A stretch of 64,000 nt of DNA from an uncultured Pseudomonadota bacterium (GTDB lineage Bacteria; Myxococcota_A; UBA9160; PR03), in contig CAADGG010000084.1 of the NCBI GenBank assembly GCA_900696485.1, positions 1 through 64,000 on the forward strand, in the 5' to 3' direction. Positions 18,233-27,474 of this stretch are shown here, piece by piece. Numbering within the stretch: position 1 is the stretch's first letter; every line of letters begins with the position of its first letter. The notes under the pieces are model-generated. The model made no database searches. It worked only from the letters and a program-made list of their open reading frames with translations, and was not told the origin of the DNA. The position numbers were made by a program, and so were the translations under genes.

Positions 18233-18921
18233 CGGTGTTGCTGCCCGCCTTCGAAGAGGCGGAGCGCATCGTCGAGGTCCTGCGGGCCGTTGCGCAGGCC
18301 GTGCCGGGGGCGCAGCTCGTCGTCGTCGACGACGGCTCACGCGACGCCACCGCCGAAGTCGCGCGCCGAGCCGGGGCGCGCGTGCTCCGGCACCCCTTCA
18401 ACCTCGGCTACGGCGCGGCGCTCCAGACCGGCTACAAGGACGCGCTGGCGCGAGGCGCGATGTGGCTGGTCCAGATGGACGCCGACGGCCAGCACGACGC
18501 CGCGGATCTCGAGGCGTTGCTGCGCCCGCTGCGTGAGGACCGCTGCGATCTCGTCATCGGCTCGCGCTTCGTCGCGCCGTCGGACTACGAGATGGGCGCG
18601 CTGCGACGGACGGGCCGACGTCTGTTCGAGCTCCTGGGCCGGCTGAGCGGACTGGAGGTGAGCGACCCGACCTCGGGCTTCCAGGCGATGAACCGACGCG
18701 TGCTGGCTCTCTACGGGGAGGACTTCTTCCCGGCAGACTATCCCGACATCGACGTGCTGGTGATGGCGCGTCGCCGCGGCATCCGCATCCTCGAAGTCCC
18801 CGTGTCGATGCGCGCCAGCCCGCGGCGCTCGACACTCCACGGCGGCCTGCGCGTGCCGTACTACGCCTACAAGATGCTGCTGTCCTGGTGGGCGGCGGTG
18901 GGACGAAGGAGACGACCGTGA
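18229..18921 (+). CDS. Family 2 glycosyltransferase (polyprenyl-phosphate sugar transferase-like)
   Basis: 230 residues. VTVLLPAFEEAERI at the start, VVVDDGSRDAT near residue 33 and MDADGQHD near residue 83 are the GT2 nucleotide-sugar and DXD-type motifs; GSRFV and DPTSGFQAMNR follow. The order resembles dolichyl/undecaprenyl-phosphate mannose or glucose synthases. The GTG at 18229 is preferred because it overlaps the previous stop (GTGA) and coincides with the normal family start; an in-frame GTG at 18211 is possible. No membrane domain is attached. Confidence 0.85.
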   Translation: MTVLLPAFEEAERIVEVLRAVAQAVPGAQLVVVDDGSRDATAEVARRAGARVLRHPFNLGYGAALQTGYKDALARGAMWLVQMDADGQHDAADLEALLRPLREDRCDLVIGSRFVAPSDYEMGALRRTGRRLFELLGRLSGLEVSDPTSGFQAMNRRVLALYGEDFFPADYPDIDVLVMARRRGIRILEVPVSMRASPRRSTLHGGLRVPYYAYKMLLSWWAAVGRRRRP

Positions 18922-19361
18922 ATCCGCAGGATCCCCGGCTTGGCGAGCTGCGCGAGCTGTTCCTGGCGGCTCCGGAATCGACCCAGGTGCAGATCATGGC
19001 CTGGATTGCGGCGGGCAGCCTCTTCGTGCTGGTGGCTTGGCTCGTGCGGCGGCGTTCACTCACCGCCGAGTACACGCCCATCTGGATGGGACTGGCGCTC
19101 GGTCTCGTCGTCGCCAGCGTCGATCTCACCGTGCTGCGTGCGCTGGCGCGGACGCTCGGGGCGTGGACGCTGAGTTCGACCGTCTTCTTCCTCGGCGAGG
19201 TCTTCCTGGTGGCGATCTGCTTGAACTATGCCGTCCGGATCTCGCAGACCGGACTTCGCGTGCGCAAGCTGGCGCAGGAGACGGCGATCCTGCGTGGGCG
19301 GCTCGAGGAGCTGGAGGCGCGGGGCCGGCCGGACGGGTCCGCGCAGCTTCCGGCCGGATAG
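18918..19361 (+). CDS. DUF2304 small membrane protein
   Basis: 147 residues. Two to three hydrophobic helices (about 25-43, 56-75, 83-108) are followed by a short coiled coil (LAQETAILRGRLEELEARG). DUF2304 proteins are typically encoded directly after GT2 polyprenyl-phosphate glycosyltransferases, exactly as here. The GTG start overlaps the GT2 stop and has GAAGGAGA upstream. It is thought to anchor or partner the transferase at the membrane. Confidence 0.82.
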   Translation: MNPQDPRLGELRELFLAAPESTQVQIMAWIAAGSLFVLVAWLVRRRSLTAEYTPIWMGLALGLVVASVDLTVLRALARTLGAWTLSSTVFFLGEVFLVAICLNYAVRISQTGLRVRKLAQETAILRGRLEELEARGRPDGSAQLPAG

Positions 19362-19381
19362 CCGCGCTCCAGCTCGGGGGC

Positions 19382-19523
19382 GGGCGGAAGGCGCACACCC
19401 TGCGCCGATGTCCTCGGCGGACGAGCTTCGGCGCTGCGTACGACTTTGGTACGGCCGCCTCCGGATTCCGGCTCCGGGTGTGCGCCTTCCGCCTGTCGGT
19501 GTGCCTGCGTCAGCGGCCGATTC
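19382..19523. repeat. Palindromic intergenic element, copy 2
   Basis: The inner arms GCGGAAGGCGCACACCC (19384-19400) and their complement (19476-19492) pair perfectly. The core between them differs from copy 1 at only about three positions. A right outer segment, GGCCGATTCTCGGCAA (from about 19515), matches copy 1, but the left outer arm is missing, replaced by the end of the DUF2304 gene region. The arm sequence differs from copy 1, with the change mirrored in the partner arm. It sits between convergent genes and may act as a terminator. Confidence 0.85.
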
Positions 19524-19535
19524 TCGGCAACCCTC

Positions 19536-21023
19536 TCAGGGCTCGCTGGACTCGTTCCACCACGCAAGCGCTCCGCGGTACACCCACAGCAGGCCCACGA
19601 CGTGGGCGGCCAGCGCGTATCGGATGTGAACGAGATTGGCGCTCGCGGCAAAAGCTCCGGCGTTCGTCACGAGAAACAGCCCCACCGGTACGGCGACGAT
19701 CGCCCACCAGGACTCGGCGGGCAGACGTCTCCGGCGCATCCCCCCGAGCGCCAGCGCAAGCGCCATCGCGGTGACTGCGGCGCCGGCTCCGGTGTAGACC
19801 CGGGACAACAGCGGGTGATGCCACGCGAACATGAAGTAGGTCAACGGCGTCGCTTCGAACGTCTGCTCGAAGGCGCTGCGAGGCTCCCCCTGCGCCATCC
19901 ACACCGCGAGCCGCGCGTAGTACGACGGCGTCGCGAAGACGTTCTCGATCATGTCCCCGGCGACGTCCAGCAGCAGCTCCGGCCACAGCTCCGCCAGCAC
20001 CACCGGCACGATCGCACGCGTCAGCGCGCGTCGTTCCTGCTCGTCCGCTCTCAGCGTCTCGTTGAAGACATGCCATGGGTTGTGGATCCGCTCGTCGTAG
20101 AAGCGCGCGAGGTGCCGGGGGATGCGCTCCTGGACGCTCGCCGGCAGCTCGTCGTAGACCTTCGTGAGGTGCGGCCAGATCACGCGCTGGTGGAGGATCG
20201 TCGTCGAGAGGTCCCAGCGCGAGGTCCCGCTCCTCTCGGCCGGCGTCCCGGACGAGATCGCCAGCGCCGCGATCCCGACACAGACGAACAAGACACCGGC
20301 GCGCCGCCAGGCGCGAGGCTCCGGAAGCACTCCGCGCCGGTGTCGACACGCGAACCACACGAGACCGGTGAGGAACAGCACGGCGATCAGGACGATGCGC
20401 TTCTCCGGTCTCACGCCGGCCGCCACCAGGAACGAGACCAGCGCGACACTGGCCGCGGCGAGCTGGTGCGGCCACGTCCGCATCCGCGCGAGATGGATCA
20501 CTCCGACCAGGAACAGCAGCGAAGCCGACAAGGCCAGGCTGTCCGGCATCACGGCCAAGCTGAAGTGGGCGACGAGCGGATCGAAGAGCAGCAGAGCCAC
20601 CAGCAATCGCTCCTGACCCACAGGGAGCACCCGGCGAACGGACAGAGAGAATCCGGTCGCACGGACGAAGCACACGAGCGCCAGCGCGCAGAGCAGGAAC
20701 TGACCGACCTGAAGCACGATCAGCACCGGCGCGCCGCGGCAGACCGCCGTGCGGGCGCGTTCCCAGGCGATCGGGGCCCGGAACCGCGGCGGACCATCGA
20801 GCGCATCGAGCCCACGGAGCAGTGCCGGATACAACGGGCCGCGATAGGAGTCGCGCTCGATGCGGCCGTTGGCGATGGCCAGATACTCCATGGTGTCGCC
20901 GTAGTGCGGGATGTCGCCGAGGTTGGCTCCCGTCCACGCCGCGGCCAGCCCGAGATAGGCGATGGCGGCCCCGAGGACCAAGAGGCGCAGGAGCGAACGC
21001 GAACCCGACCGAAGCCGTGACAT
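19536..21023 (-). CDS. GT-C-like polytopic membrane protein
   Basis: 495 residues with about nine hydrophobic helices. A large soluble loop lies at about 255-370. The first periplasmic loop carries GDTMEYLAIANG at about 42-53, resembling the catalytic Asp loop of GT-C/PMT-like glycosyltransferases, and SLAVMPDSLALSASLL is a second conserved-looking patch. It is likely an envelope sugar transferase using a lipid-linked donor, consistent with the GT2-DUF2304 operon converging on it. Family assignment is tentative. Confidence 0.65.
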   Translation of the reverse strand: MSRLRSGSRSLLRLLVLGAAIAYLGLAAAWTGANLGDIPHYGDTMEYLAIANGRIERDSYRGPLYPALLRGLDALDGPPRFRAPIAWERARTAVCRGAPVLIVLQVGQFLLCALALVCFVRATGFSLSVRRVLPVGQERLLVALLLFDPLVAHFSLAVMPDSLALSASLLFLVGVIHLARMRTWPHQLAAASVALVSFLVAAGVRPEKRIVLIAVLFLTGLVWFACRHRRGVLPEPRAWRRAGVLFVCVGIAALAISSGTPAERSGTSRWDLSTTILHQRVIWPHLTKVYDELPASVQERIPRHLARFYDERIHNPWHVFNETLRADEQERRALTRAIVPVVLAELWPELLLDVAGDMIENVFATPSYYARLAVWMAQGEPRSAFEQTFEATPLTYFMFAWHHPLLSRVYTGAGAAVTAMALALALGGMRRRRLPAESWWAIVAVPVGLFLVTNAGAFAASANLVHIRYALAAHVVGLLWVYRGALAWWNESSEP

Positions 21024-21149
21024 GGAGGCGGGACGCTACAGCGGCTCACGACGGATCGCCCGGACTCGGGGCCCTCGCGCGCGGTGGAACGCCGCTCGAG
21101 GCTCGGAGTTCTGCGTACGCGAGCGCCCGCCAGACGCTTGCACGACTCG

Positions 21150-22568
21150 TCACGCGGACGGTGGTTGCTCCCGCGTCGAGTCGATGTAGTCGAGCAGGCG
21201 CTCGCGGAGCCGTTGCAGATCGACCGCATCGGCCGAGGCGCGCGTGCCCTGTCCGCCGTACAGCGCGCCGCTGCGCGGAATCGGTGCGGCGGGCTGGCGC
21301 GCGTAGGCGACCGCCTCCGTGAGGTCGGCGCCAAAGCGTTCGACCACGCCGGGCTGGGTCTGCGGGCCCGTCACGCACATGTGGATCGCACTCGGGTACT
21401 GCTGGCCGTTGAAGCGCCAGCCGCGCTGCTTCATGAAGTCGTTGACGTGGTAGATGTCGAACTCGTCCGACGTGAACGAGAAGCAGAACGTCGGGCTCCC
21501 CATCAATCGGAGCTCGGCGTGCCGCCGCACCTCGTCCTGCATCGCGAAGGCGGTCGTGAAGATCCGGCGCGCCTTCTCGCGATAGCCGGCGCGGCCGAGC
21601 GCCACCATCACCGCCCAGGTGGCGGCGATCAAGCCCCCGGAGCGGCTGCCGCCCATGCCCGGCGACGCGTACATGCCGCCCTTCCAGTCCGCGCGGGCAA
21701 AATACAGATGGCGGCGCAACGGCTTGTCGCGGAACAGCAGGACGGAGCTGCCCTTCGGACCGTAGCCGTACTTGTGGGTGTCGGCGGAGATCGTCGTGAC
21801 GCCGGGCAGGCGGAAGTCGAACGGCGGAATGTCGTAGCCGAGCTCTGCACCCCACGGCAGGATGAAGCCGCCGAGGCAGCCGTCGACGTGCAGTCCGATG
21901 TCGTGTTCGCACGCGAGCTCCGAGAGCGCCTCGATCGGGTCGATCGTCCCGTACGGGTAGTTGCCGGCCGAACCGACCAACAGCATCGTGTCGGGGCCGA
22001 TCCGCTCGCGCACGAAGTCGACGTCGACGAGCGTCGACACCGGGTCGACCGGAGCGCGGACGACGCGAACCCCGAAGTAGTGGGCTCCCTTGTCGAACGC
22101 GACGTGTGCGGTCTCCGGCAGGATCATCTCCGGCTTCTCGATGCCGCGCTCCGCGCGGGCCCACTCGCGGTGCGCGTAGATCGCCGACAGGATGCTCTCC
22201 GATCCGCCGGAACCGATCACGCCGCACGGGGCGAGCCCCCGCGCGCGCGCCGCCTCGCCGTGCAGCATGTCGAGCGTCATCGCGATGATCTCGGCCTCGA
22301 AGCGGGTCTGGCTCGGACACATGTCTCGCTGGAGCGCGTTCACGTACGAGAAGTGGCCGAAGGACTCGGCGATGAGGTCGTAGATCTCACGATCCCCGCA
22401 ATAGATGGTTCCGGAGCACTGGCCAGCGGCCCAGGTCTCGTCCTCGGCCCGCGCCACCGCCTCGAGCTGGCGCGCGACGGCCTCCGCGCCGAGGCCGTGC
22501 TCGTCGAAGCCCGCGCGCGGCGCGTCCGGCGCCGTCTCGAGGTTTCGGCTCTTTCTGGTGTCACTCAT
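21150..22568 (-). CDS. PLP-dependent decarboxylase/lyase, sphingosine-1-phosphate-lyase-like
   Basis: 472 residues of PLP fold type I, group II decarboxylase superfamily. GSGGSESILSAIYAHREWA near residue 118 is the phosphate-binding region, HVDGCLGGF near 225 the cofactor Asp and SADTHKYGYGPKGSS near 256 the Schiff-base Lys. The HKYGYGPKG form and the overall pattern are closer to sphinganine-1-phosphate aldolases (Dpl1-like) than to glutamate decarboxylase. The ATG at 22568 is chosen for ribosome-site spacing. It overlaps the upstream kinase gene by 8 nt, so a kinase-lyase pair, phosphorylation then cleavage, is an attractive reading. Confidence 0.78.
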   Translation of the reverse strand: MSDTRKSRNLETAPDAPRAGFDEHGLGAEAVARQLEAVARAEDETWAAGQCSGTIYCGDREIYDLIAESFGHFSYVNALQRDMCPSQTRFEAEIIAMTLDMLHGEAARARGLAPCGVIGSGGSESILSAIYAHREWARAERGIEKPEMILPETAHVAFDKGAHYFGVRVVRAPVDPVSTLVDVDFVRERIGPDTMLLVGSAGNYPYGTIDPIEALSELACEHDIGLHVDGCLGGFILPWGAELGYDIPPFDFRLPGVTTISADTHKYGYGPKGSSVLLFRDKPLRRHLYFARADWKGGMYASPGMGGSRSGGLIAATWAVMVALGRAGYREKARRIFTTAFAMQDEVRRHAELRLMGSPTFCFSFTSDEFDIYHVNDFMKQRGWRFNGQQYPSAIHMCVTGPQTQPGVVERFGADLTEAVAYARQPAAPIPRSGALYGGQGTRASADAVDLQRLRERLLDYIDSTREQPPSA

Positions 22569-24132
22569 CATCGGCTCCGGACTGGCGCCCCGGAAAGAGG
22601 GGACGCAGTCGTTCATGGGCCGAGACGAAGCGTCCGGCCAGGTCGTCGTAGAGACCGCGCCACGCGGGCCGCGGCTCGTAGCGGCGCCGTTCCACCAGCA
22701 GCGCGTCGGCGGCCGCGAGGTCGACCAACCCCTGCCGGTGGAAGGCCAGCCAGGCGGCGCCTCGGCAGTTGGTGAGCTGTGGTTCGGCGAGCTGGCGGAC
22801 CGGCCGATCGCAGACGTCGGCGAGAATCTGCGCCCAGGCGTCCGAGCGGGCGCCGCCGGCGCCGAACACGAGTTCGTCGTGGCGGCGTCCGGTCAGCGCT
22901 TCGACGTGCGGAAGCATCCAGCGCAACTGGAACGCGACACCCTCGAGGACTCCGCGCAGCAGATGGCTGCGCGTCGTCTCGAGGCCGAGGTTGAGGAACG
23001 CGCCACGGGCGCGCGCGTCGCCGGCCGGCGACCAGACGCCGGTGAGCCAGGGCAGGAACAACACGCCGTCGGCCCCCGGCGGCGTCGCATCGACCGCCGC
23101 GTCGAGCCGGGCGAAGCCATCCTCGCGGCGGTGGTCGCCGAGTGCGTCGCGGGCGTAGATCAGCTGCGTCAGCACGAAGTCGAGCGCCTTGCCCGCAAGG
23201 CCCCCCTCGGCCATCAACACGTGCCGCTCCGGAATCGGCGCGGGCTGCGTGAGCAGGAAGTGCGGCAGGTCGGAGCGCATGCCGTCGACCAGCGTGGTCG
23301 GCACCAGCGTCGTGCCGATCGATACGCCGAGCCGATCGCCCAGATGGCTCGCGGTCCCGAACGTCAGCGCACCGGTGTCGTTGATCGCCGAGAGGACCCG
23401 GATCCCCGCCGGCAGCCCGAAGGCGCGCGCCTGCTCCGCGAGCAGCTCACCGACGACGGCGTCGGGCGCGACGAGTTCCGGCAGGCGTGCGCGGTCGACC
23501 CCGGCGGCGTCGATCAGCTCGTCGCACCAGCCGCCGGCGCTGCCCCGGCGGTTGTCGGTGAGCAGCAGCGGGAACACGGTGCAGACGTTCGCCGTGACGC
23601 GGCCGGTGAGGCGTGCGGTCAGGTAGTCCATCGGCTCGACGTAGGCGTGCGCGCGCGCGTGGATCTCCGGGCGCTCGGACTGGAACCACAGCAGATGCGC
23701 GAGCGAATCCGCCCCGCCGCCGCCGGACGGCATGCCGTGCCGCTCGAGCCAGAGTTTCCACAACTGCGGGCAGCGCCGGGTGAGCGCGCGGCTCGGCGGC
23801 CCGCCGCGCTGATCCAGATAGAGCACGAGCGGCCCGACCGGATGCCCGCGAGCGTCGACCGGCACCAGCGATGAATACTGGCTGCCACACAGAAGCGTCG
23901 TGACGCGCGCGGCCGCGCCCGGCGCCGCCCCGACCGCCGCCCCGAGCGCCTCGCCGAAGGCGCGCCAGATCTCGTCGGGATCCTGCTCCGCCGCCCCGTC
24001 GGCTCCGAGCCGCAGCGCCACCGGCCGCATCGCCGACCCGAGCGATCGGCCCGCCGGATCGATCAGCGCAACCCGCACCCCGCTCGTGCCGAGGTCGATG
24101 GCGAGGACGAGCGGCGCGTGCGGGGACCCCAT
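22561..24132 (-). CDS. FGGY-family carbohydrate kinase (xylulokinase-like)
   Basis: 523 residues with the two actin-like domains: VLAIDLGTSGVRVALID at the start, GSQYSSLVPVD near residue 94, SIGTTLVPTTLV near 265 and GGARSDAWAQILADV near 440, the FGGY nucleotide motifs. ATP-dependent phosphorylation of a polyol or ketose is expected. Substrate residues are not diagnostic. The stop overlaps the start of the PLP lyase, an unusual partner for a sugar kinase. Confidence 0.82.
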   Translation of the reverse strand: MGSPHAPLVLAIDLGTSGVRVALIDPAGRSLGSAMRPVALRLGADGAAEQDPDEIWRAFGEALGAAVGAAPGAAARVTTLLCGSQYSSLVPVDARGHPVGPLVLYLDQRGGPPSRALTRRCPQLWKLWLERHGMPSGGGGADSLAHLLWFQSERPEIHARAHAYVEPMDYLTARLTGRVTANVCTVFPLLLTDNRRGSAGGWCDELIDAAGVDRARLPELVAPDAVVGELLAEQARAFGLPAGIRVLSAINDTGALTFGTASHLGDRLGVSIGTTLVPTTLVDGMRSDLPHFLLTQPAPIPERHVLMAEGGLAGKALDFVLTQLIYARDALGDHRREDGFARLDAAVDATPPGADGVLFLPWLTGVWSPAGDARARGAFLNLGLETTRSHLLRGVLEGVAFQLRWMLPHVEALTGRRHDELVFGAGGARSDAWAQILADVCDRPVRQLAEPQLTNCRGAAWLAFHRQGLVDLAAADALLVERRRYEPRPAWRGLYDDLAGRFVSAHERLRPLFPGRQSGADDE

Positions 24133-24277
24133 CGGACCGCCGAGGGTCGAGGGCCGGCGTAGGCGTGTCAAGCGGAACCGGACCGCGACGCACGCGGTGA
24201 TCCCCATCTGCCGCCCCGCCCGCTACCGTGACACCGAGGCCGGCGGCCGCGCCGGCCCCCGCGGAAGGAGATCCCCC

Positions 24278-25558
24278 ATGACGTCCTGGCTCTTCCTGCT
24301 CGTCTGCGTCATCGGGGCGGCCCTGGTCTGGAACGTCTTCCGTCCGATCCGCGCCGGGGCGCGCCTGTCGGCGGTGTCGTTCTTCCTCGGCTGGCTCACC
24401 GGCGAACTCGCGCTCCACCACATCCTCTGGCAGGGCATCGCGACAGCGGTCTTCGTGGCGCTCGGCGCGCTCGACGCGTGGCCCGGGCGGCTGGGCCTCG
24501 GCATCGCGGGGGTCTCGTGGATCGCGCTGCTCTTCCACACGCTGCGCGGCTTCGAGGCCGGACGCGTCGTCGAGCGCGCGCTCAGCGATGGGATCGGGCC
24601 GGAGGTGGCCGCACGAACCGACACCGCGCGGCACCGACTCCCCGCCTCGAACCTCGAATGGCGGACGCTCCTCGCGCCGTTCCCGATCCGGCATCCCGGT
24701 GTCGAACGCATTCGCAACATCCGCTACGGGCGGGCGTCGGCGATCGATCTGTACCTCGACATCTACCGTCCGCTCGACGCACCGGACAGCCCGCGACCCA
24801 TCTTCCTGTACGTGCACGGCGGCGGCTGGATGATCGGCACCAAGGACACCCAGGGGCTCCCGCTGATGGGTTACCTGGCGTCGCGCGGCTGGGTGTGCGT
24901 CAACGTGAACTACCGGCTCTCGCCGCACGCGACGTTCCCGGATCATCTCGTCGACCTGAAGCGCGCCGTCGCGTGGCTGCGCGCGCACGGCGCGGAGTAC
25001 GGGGCCGATCCTGCGTTCGTCGCCGTCGCGGGCGGCTCGGCCGGCGGGCACCTCGCGGCGCTGCTCGCGCTCACCGCCGACGATCCCGAGTACCAGCCCG
25101 GTTTCGAGGACGCCGACACGCGCGTGCAGGCCTGTGTGCCGATCTACGGCGTCTACGACTTCGCGCACCCGGGCAGCACCTGGCATCACGACCGGCTGTT
25201 GCCGACGCTCGAGCGCCACATCATGAAGACGACCCTCGCGGAGGATCCGAAAGCCTTCGAGAAGGCGTCTCCGCTACACCGTATCGGCTCGGACGCACCG
25301 GCGTTCTTCGTCGTGCACGGCGCCGCCGACACGTTGGTACCGCCGGAGGAGGCTCGCGTGTTCGTCGCAGCTCTGCGCGAACGCTCCCGCTCCCCCGTGG
25401 TGTATGCCGAGATCCCGGGAGCCCAGCACGCCTTCGAGCTGTTTCCGTCGATCCGGAGCCAGCTCGTGCGCGGCGGCATCGAGCGCTTCCTCGGCTACGT
25501 CCGGAACCAGGCCCGCGGCGGCAGTCACGCCTCCGCGGCCGCGAGCCAGAGCGCTTAG
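24278..25558 (+). CDS. Membrane-anchored alpha/beta hydrolase (hormone-sensitive-lipase-like)
   Basis: 426 residues. Four hydrophobic segments occupy residues 1-95, then an alpha/beta-hydrolase-3 domain: YVHGGGWMIG (oxyanion hole) near 182, GGSAGGHLA nucleophile near 257, GAADTLVPP acid near 350 and GAQHAFELF base near 382. A GGAAGGAG-type ribosome site (GGAAGGAGA) precedes the ATG. The stop overlaps the stop of the convergent acyl-CoA ligase by three bases. It is likely a carboxylesterase or lipase facing the membrane. Confidence 0.85.
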   Translation: MTSWLFLLVCVIGAALVWNVFRPIRAGARLSAVSFFLGWLTGELALHHILWQGIATAVFVALGALDAWPGRLGLGIAGVSWIALLFHTLRGFEAGRVVERALSDGIGPEVAARTDTARHRLPASNLEWRTLLAPFPIRHPGVERIRNIRYGRASAIDLYLDIYRPLDAPDSPRPIFLYVHGGGWMIGTKDTQGLPLMGYLASRGWVCVNVNYRLSPHATFPDHLVDLKRAVAWLRAHGAEYGADPAFVAVAGGSAGGHLAALLALTADDPEYQPGFEDADTRVQACVPIYGVYDFAHPGSTWHHDRLLPTLERHIMKTTLAEDPKAFEKASPLHRIGSDAPAFFVVHGAADTLVPPEEARVFVAALRERSRSPVVYAEIPGAQHAFELFPSIRSQLVRGGIERFLGYVRNQARGGSHASAAASQSA

Positions 25559-27174
25559 TCCGGCTCGACGAGGACTCGCTTCAGGATCTTGCCGGTCGGG
25601 TTGCGCGGCAATGCGTCGAGGAAGACGATCTCGCGCGGCACCTTGTAGCGCGCGAGATTGACCTTCACGTGCTGCTTGAGCGCCTCGCCGTCGGCCGTCG
25701 CGCCGTCTCGCAGCACGACGAAGGCCTTCAGCCGCTGGCCGAACTCGTCGTCCGGCACGCCGAGCACGGCCGCTTCGACGACGTCGTCGTGATCGGCGAG
25801 CAGGTCCTCGACCTCGCGTGGGAAGACGTTCTCGCCGCCGGAGATGATCATGTCGTCATCGCGGCCGTCGACGAACAGGAGGCCGTGCTCGTCGAAGTGC
25901 CCGACGTCGCCGCTCGACATGAGCCCGCCGATCCGTTCCTTGTTCCCGCCGCCGGTGTAGCCGTCGAACTGATTCTGGTTGCCGACGAAGATCCGTCCCG
26001 TCGTGCCGGCGGGGACTTCCTGGCCGTGCTCGTCGAGGATGCGGACGGTGACGCCGCGCGGCGGGCGACCCGCGGTGCCCGGCTCCGCGCGCAGTTCGTC
26101 CGGCATCGCGACGGTCGCGATCGCGACCTCGGTGGAGCCGTACAGGTTGTAGAGGTTGCCGCCGAACCGATCCATCCAGCGCCGCGCCAGCTCGCCCGGA
26201 AGCGAGGAGCCGCTCGCGCACACCAGCTCGAGCGAGGAGCAGTCGTACCGTCGCAGCGTCTCGGCGCCGAGGTTCAGGATCCGCTGCATCATCACCGGCA
26301 CGACGGCCAGCACGGCGGGACGCTCGCGCTCGATCATCGCCAGCGTCTGCTCCGGATCGAAGCGGCGCTGGAAGCACACCGTACAGCCGAGCAGGCTCGC
26401 GAACAGCAGGTGCGCGCCGCCCCAGGAGTGGAAGGTCGGGGCGACGATGAAGTTGCGCGTGCCGGCCCGCAGCGGCATACGGCCGAACAGGCCGACGAGC
26501 GCGTCGATGCCCTGGCTCTTCGGCGAGCGCTGCGCGCCTTTGGGCGTGCCGGTGGTCCCCGAAGTGAGGATCGTCGTCCGGCCCGGCGCCGGCGGCGGCT
26601 CGACGGGCGCATCGTCGTGGCGGCGCGCCAGCGCGTCGATCGTCGGCTCGGCGCGATCGCCCTCGGACCAGGTGAGGATCCGCTCGAGGCCGCCGGCGCC
26701 GTGCTCGACGATGTCGCGGAACTCGTCGTCGAACAAGATCACCTTCGAGCCCTCGCGCGCGACGACTTCGGCGAGCTGCGGGCCGGCGAACCCGGTGTTC
26801 AGCAGCAGCGTATTGGCGCCGATCTTGTCGAGGGCCATCTGGGCCTGGACGAAACCGCGATGGTTGCGGGCGAACAGGCCGACGCCGTCGCCCGGGCCGA
26901 TGCCGGCGGCGCGCAGCCCGCGCGCGATCGCGTTCGTCGTGCGCTCGAGTTCTCCGAACGTGAGCGCGCCGGCGTCGTCGAGGATGGCCGTGGCGTCCGG
27001 GGTGCGGGCCGCGGCCGCGCTGAAGCCGGCGGCGGTCGTCGTCCCGTACTTGCGCGCCGCAGCGGCGAAGGTGCGCAGGAAGCGCGGACGCAGGAAGCCG
27101 GACGATCCGAGGACCGAAACGGTCTCCTGCAGCCGCGCGAGCGTGCCTCCCTGACCGGTGCCTCTGAGACTCAT
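25555..27174 (-). CDS. Acyl-CoA ligase (ANL superfamily, FadD2-like)
   Basis: 539 residues. Core motifs are ILTSGTTGTPKGAQR near residue 200 (P-loop), YGSTEVA near 335, SSGDVGHFDEHGLLFVDGRDDDMIISGGEN near 410-440 and the C-terminal adenylation lysine in PRNPTGKILKR. It forms acyl-AMP then acyl-CoA. A 40-residue N-terminal extension with FLRPRFLRTFAAAARKYG is seen in actinobacterial/deltaproteobacterial long-chain ligases. It is divergent from the crotonase at 27631, with two repeat elements between. Confidence 0.87.
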   Translation of the reverse strand: MSLRGTGQGGTLARLQETVSVLGSSGFLRPRFLRTFAAAARKYGTTTAAGFSAAAARTPDATAILDDAGALTFGELERTTNAIARGLRAAGIGPGDGVGLFARNHRGFVQAQMALDKIGANTLLLNTGFAGPQLAEVVAREGSKVILFDDEFRDIVEHGAGGLERILTWSEGDRAEPTIDALARRHDDAPVEPPPAPGRTTILTSGTTGTPKGAQRSPKSQGIDALVGLFGRMPLRAGTRNFIVAPTFHSWGGAHLLFASLLGCTVCFQRRFDPEQTLAMIERERPAVLAVVPVMMQRILNLGAETLRRYDCSSLELVCASGSSLPGELARRWMDRFGGNLYNLYGSTEVAIATVAMPDELRAEPGTAGRPPRGVTVRILDEHGQEVPAGTTGRIFVGNQNQFDGYTGGGNKERIGGLMSSGDVGHFDEHGLLFVDGRDDDMIISGGENVFPREVEDLLADHDDVVEAAVLGVPDDEFGQRLKAFVVLRDGATADGEALKQHVKVNLARYKVPREIVFLDALPRNPTGKILKRVLVEPD

Positions 27175-27268
27175 CCGGACAGGTGGTAGCTTGCCGGCGC
27201 TCCCGGCTCAAATCGGCGCTCGAGAGGCTTCTCGGGCGGGCGCGCATCGGCGGCGGTCGGGAGAGCCG

Positions 27269-27350
27269 CGGCTGATGAATGGGCAGCGACGGTTGAACGG
27301 GCAGCGGCTGATGAATGGGCAGCGACGGTTGAACGGGCAGCGGCTGATCG
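27269..27350. repeat. 36-bp tandem repeat, about 2.3 units
   Basis: Two identical 36-bp units and a truncated third. Each unit is itself two diverged 18-bp halves that both end in GGGCAGCG, so the array grew from an 18-bp ancestor. It lies upstream of the leftward acyl-CoA ligase gene. Confidence 0.88.
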
Positions 27351-27360
27351 GGCTCGGAGA

Positions 27361-27474
27361 CGGGCGGGAGGCGCACACCCTGCGCCGAGGTCCTCGGCGG
27401 ACGAGGGGGTGGCCCTGCACGCCGGGGGGCGGGCCGCCTGCGGAGTTCGGCTCCGGGTGTGCGCCTCCCGCCCG
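27361..27474. repeat. Palindromic intergenic element, copy 3
   Basis: A perfect 20-bp inverted repeat (27361-27380 with 27455-27474), CGGGCGGGAGGCGCACACCC and its complement, encloses a core related to copies 1 and 2 at both ends (TGCGCCGAGGTCCTCGGCGG and the CGGCTCC before the right arm) but diverged in the middle. Arm bases differ from copies 1 and 2 in both partners, keeping the pairing. Confidence 0.85.

Noticed and set aside
15602..18340. A 912-codon open frame antisense to glnS and the methyltransferase
   Set aside because: Shadow of strong GC-rich codon bias; the sense-strand genes have complete domains and motifs.
19382..19523. Insertion sequence ends
   Set aside because: The element has inverted arms but no transposase frame in any copy. 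It is treated as a small palindromic repeat.
24478..27189. A 903-codon forward frame across the hydrolase and the ligase
   Set aside because: Arg/Ala-rich composition, out of frame with the hydrolase and antisense to the ligase, both of which are full-length recognisable enzymes.
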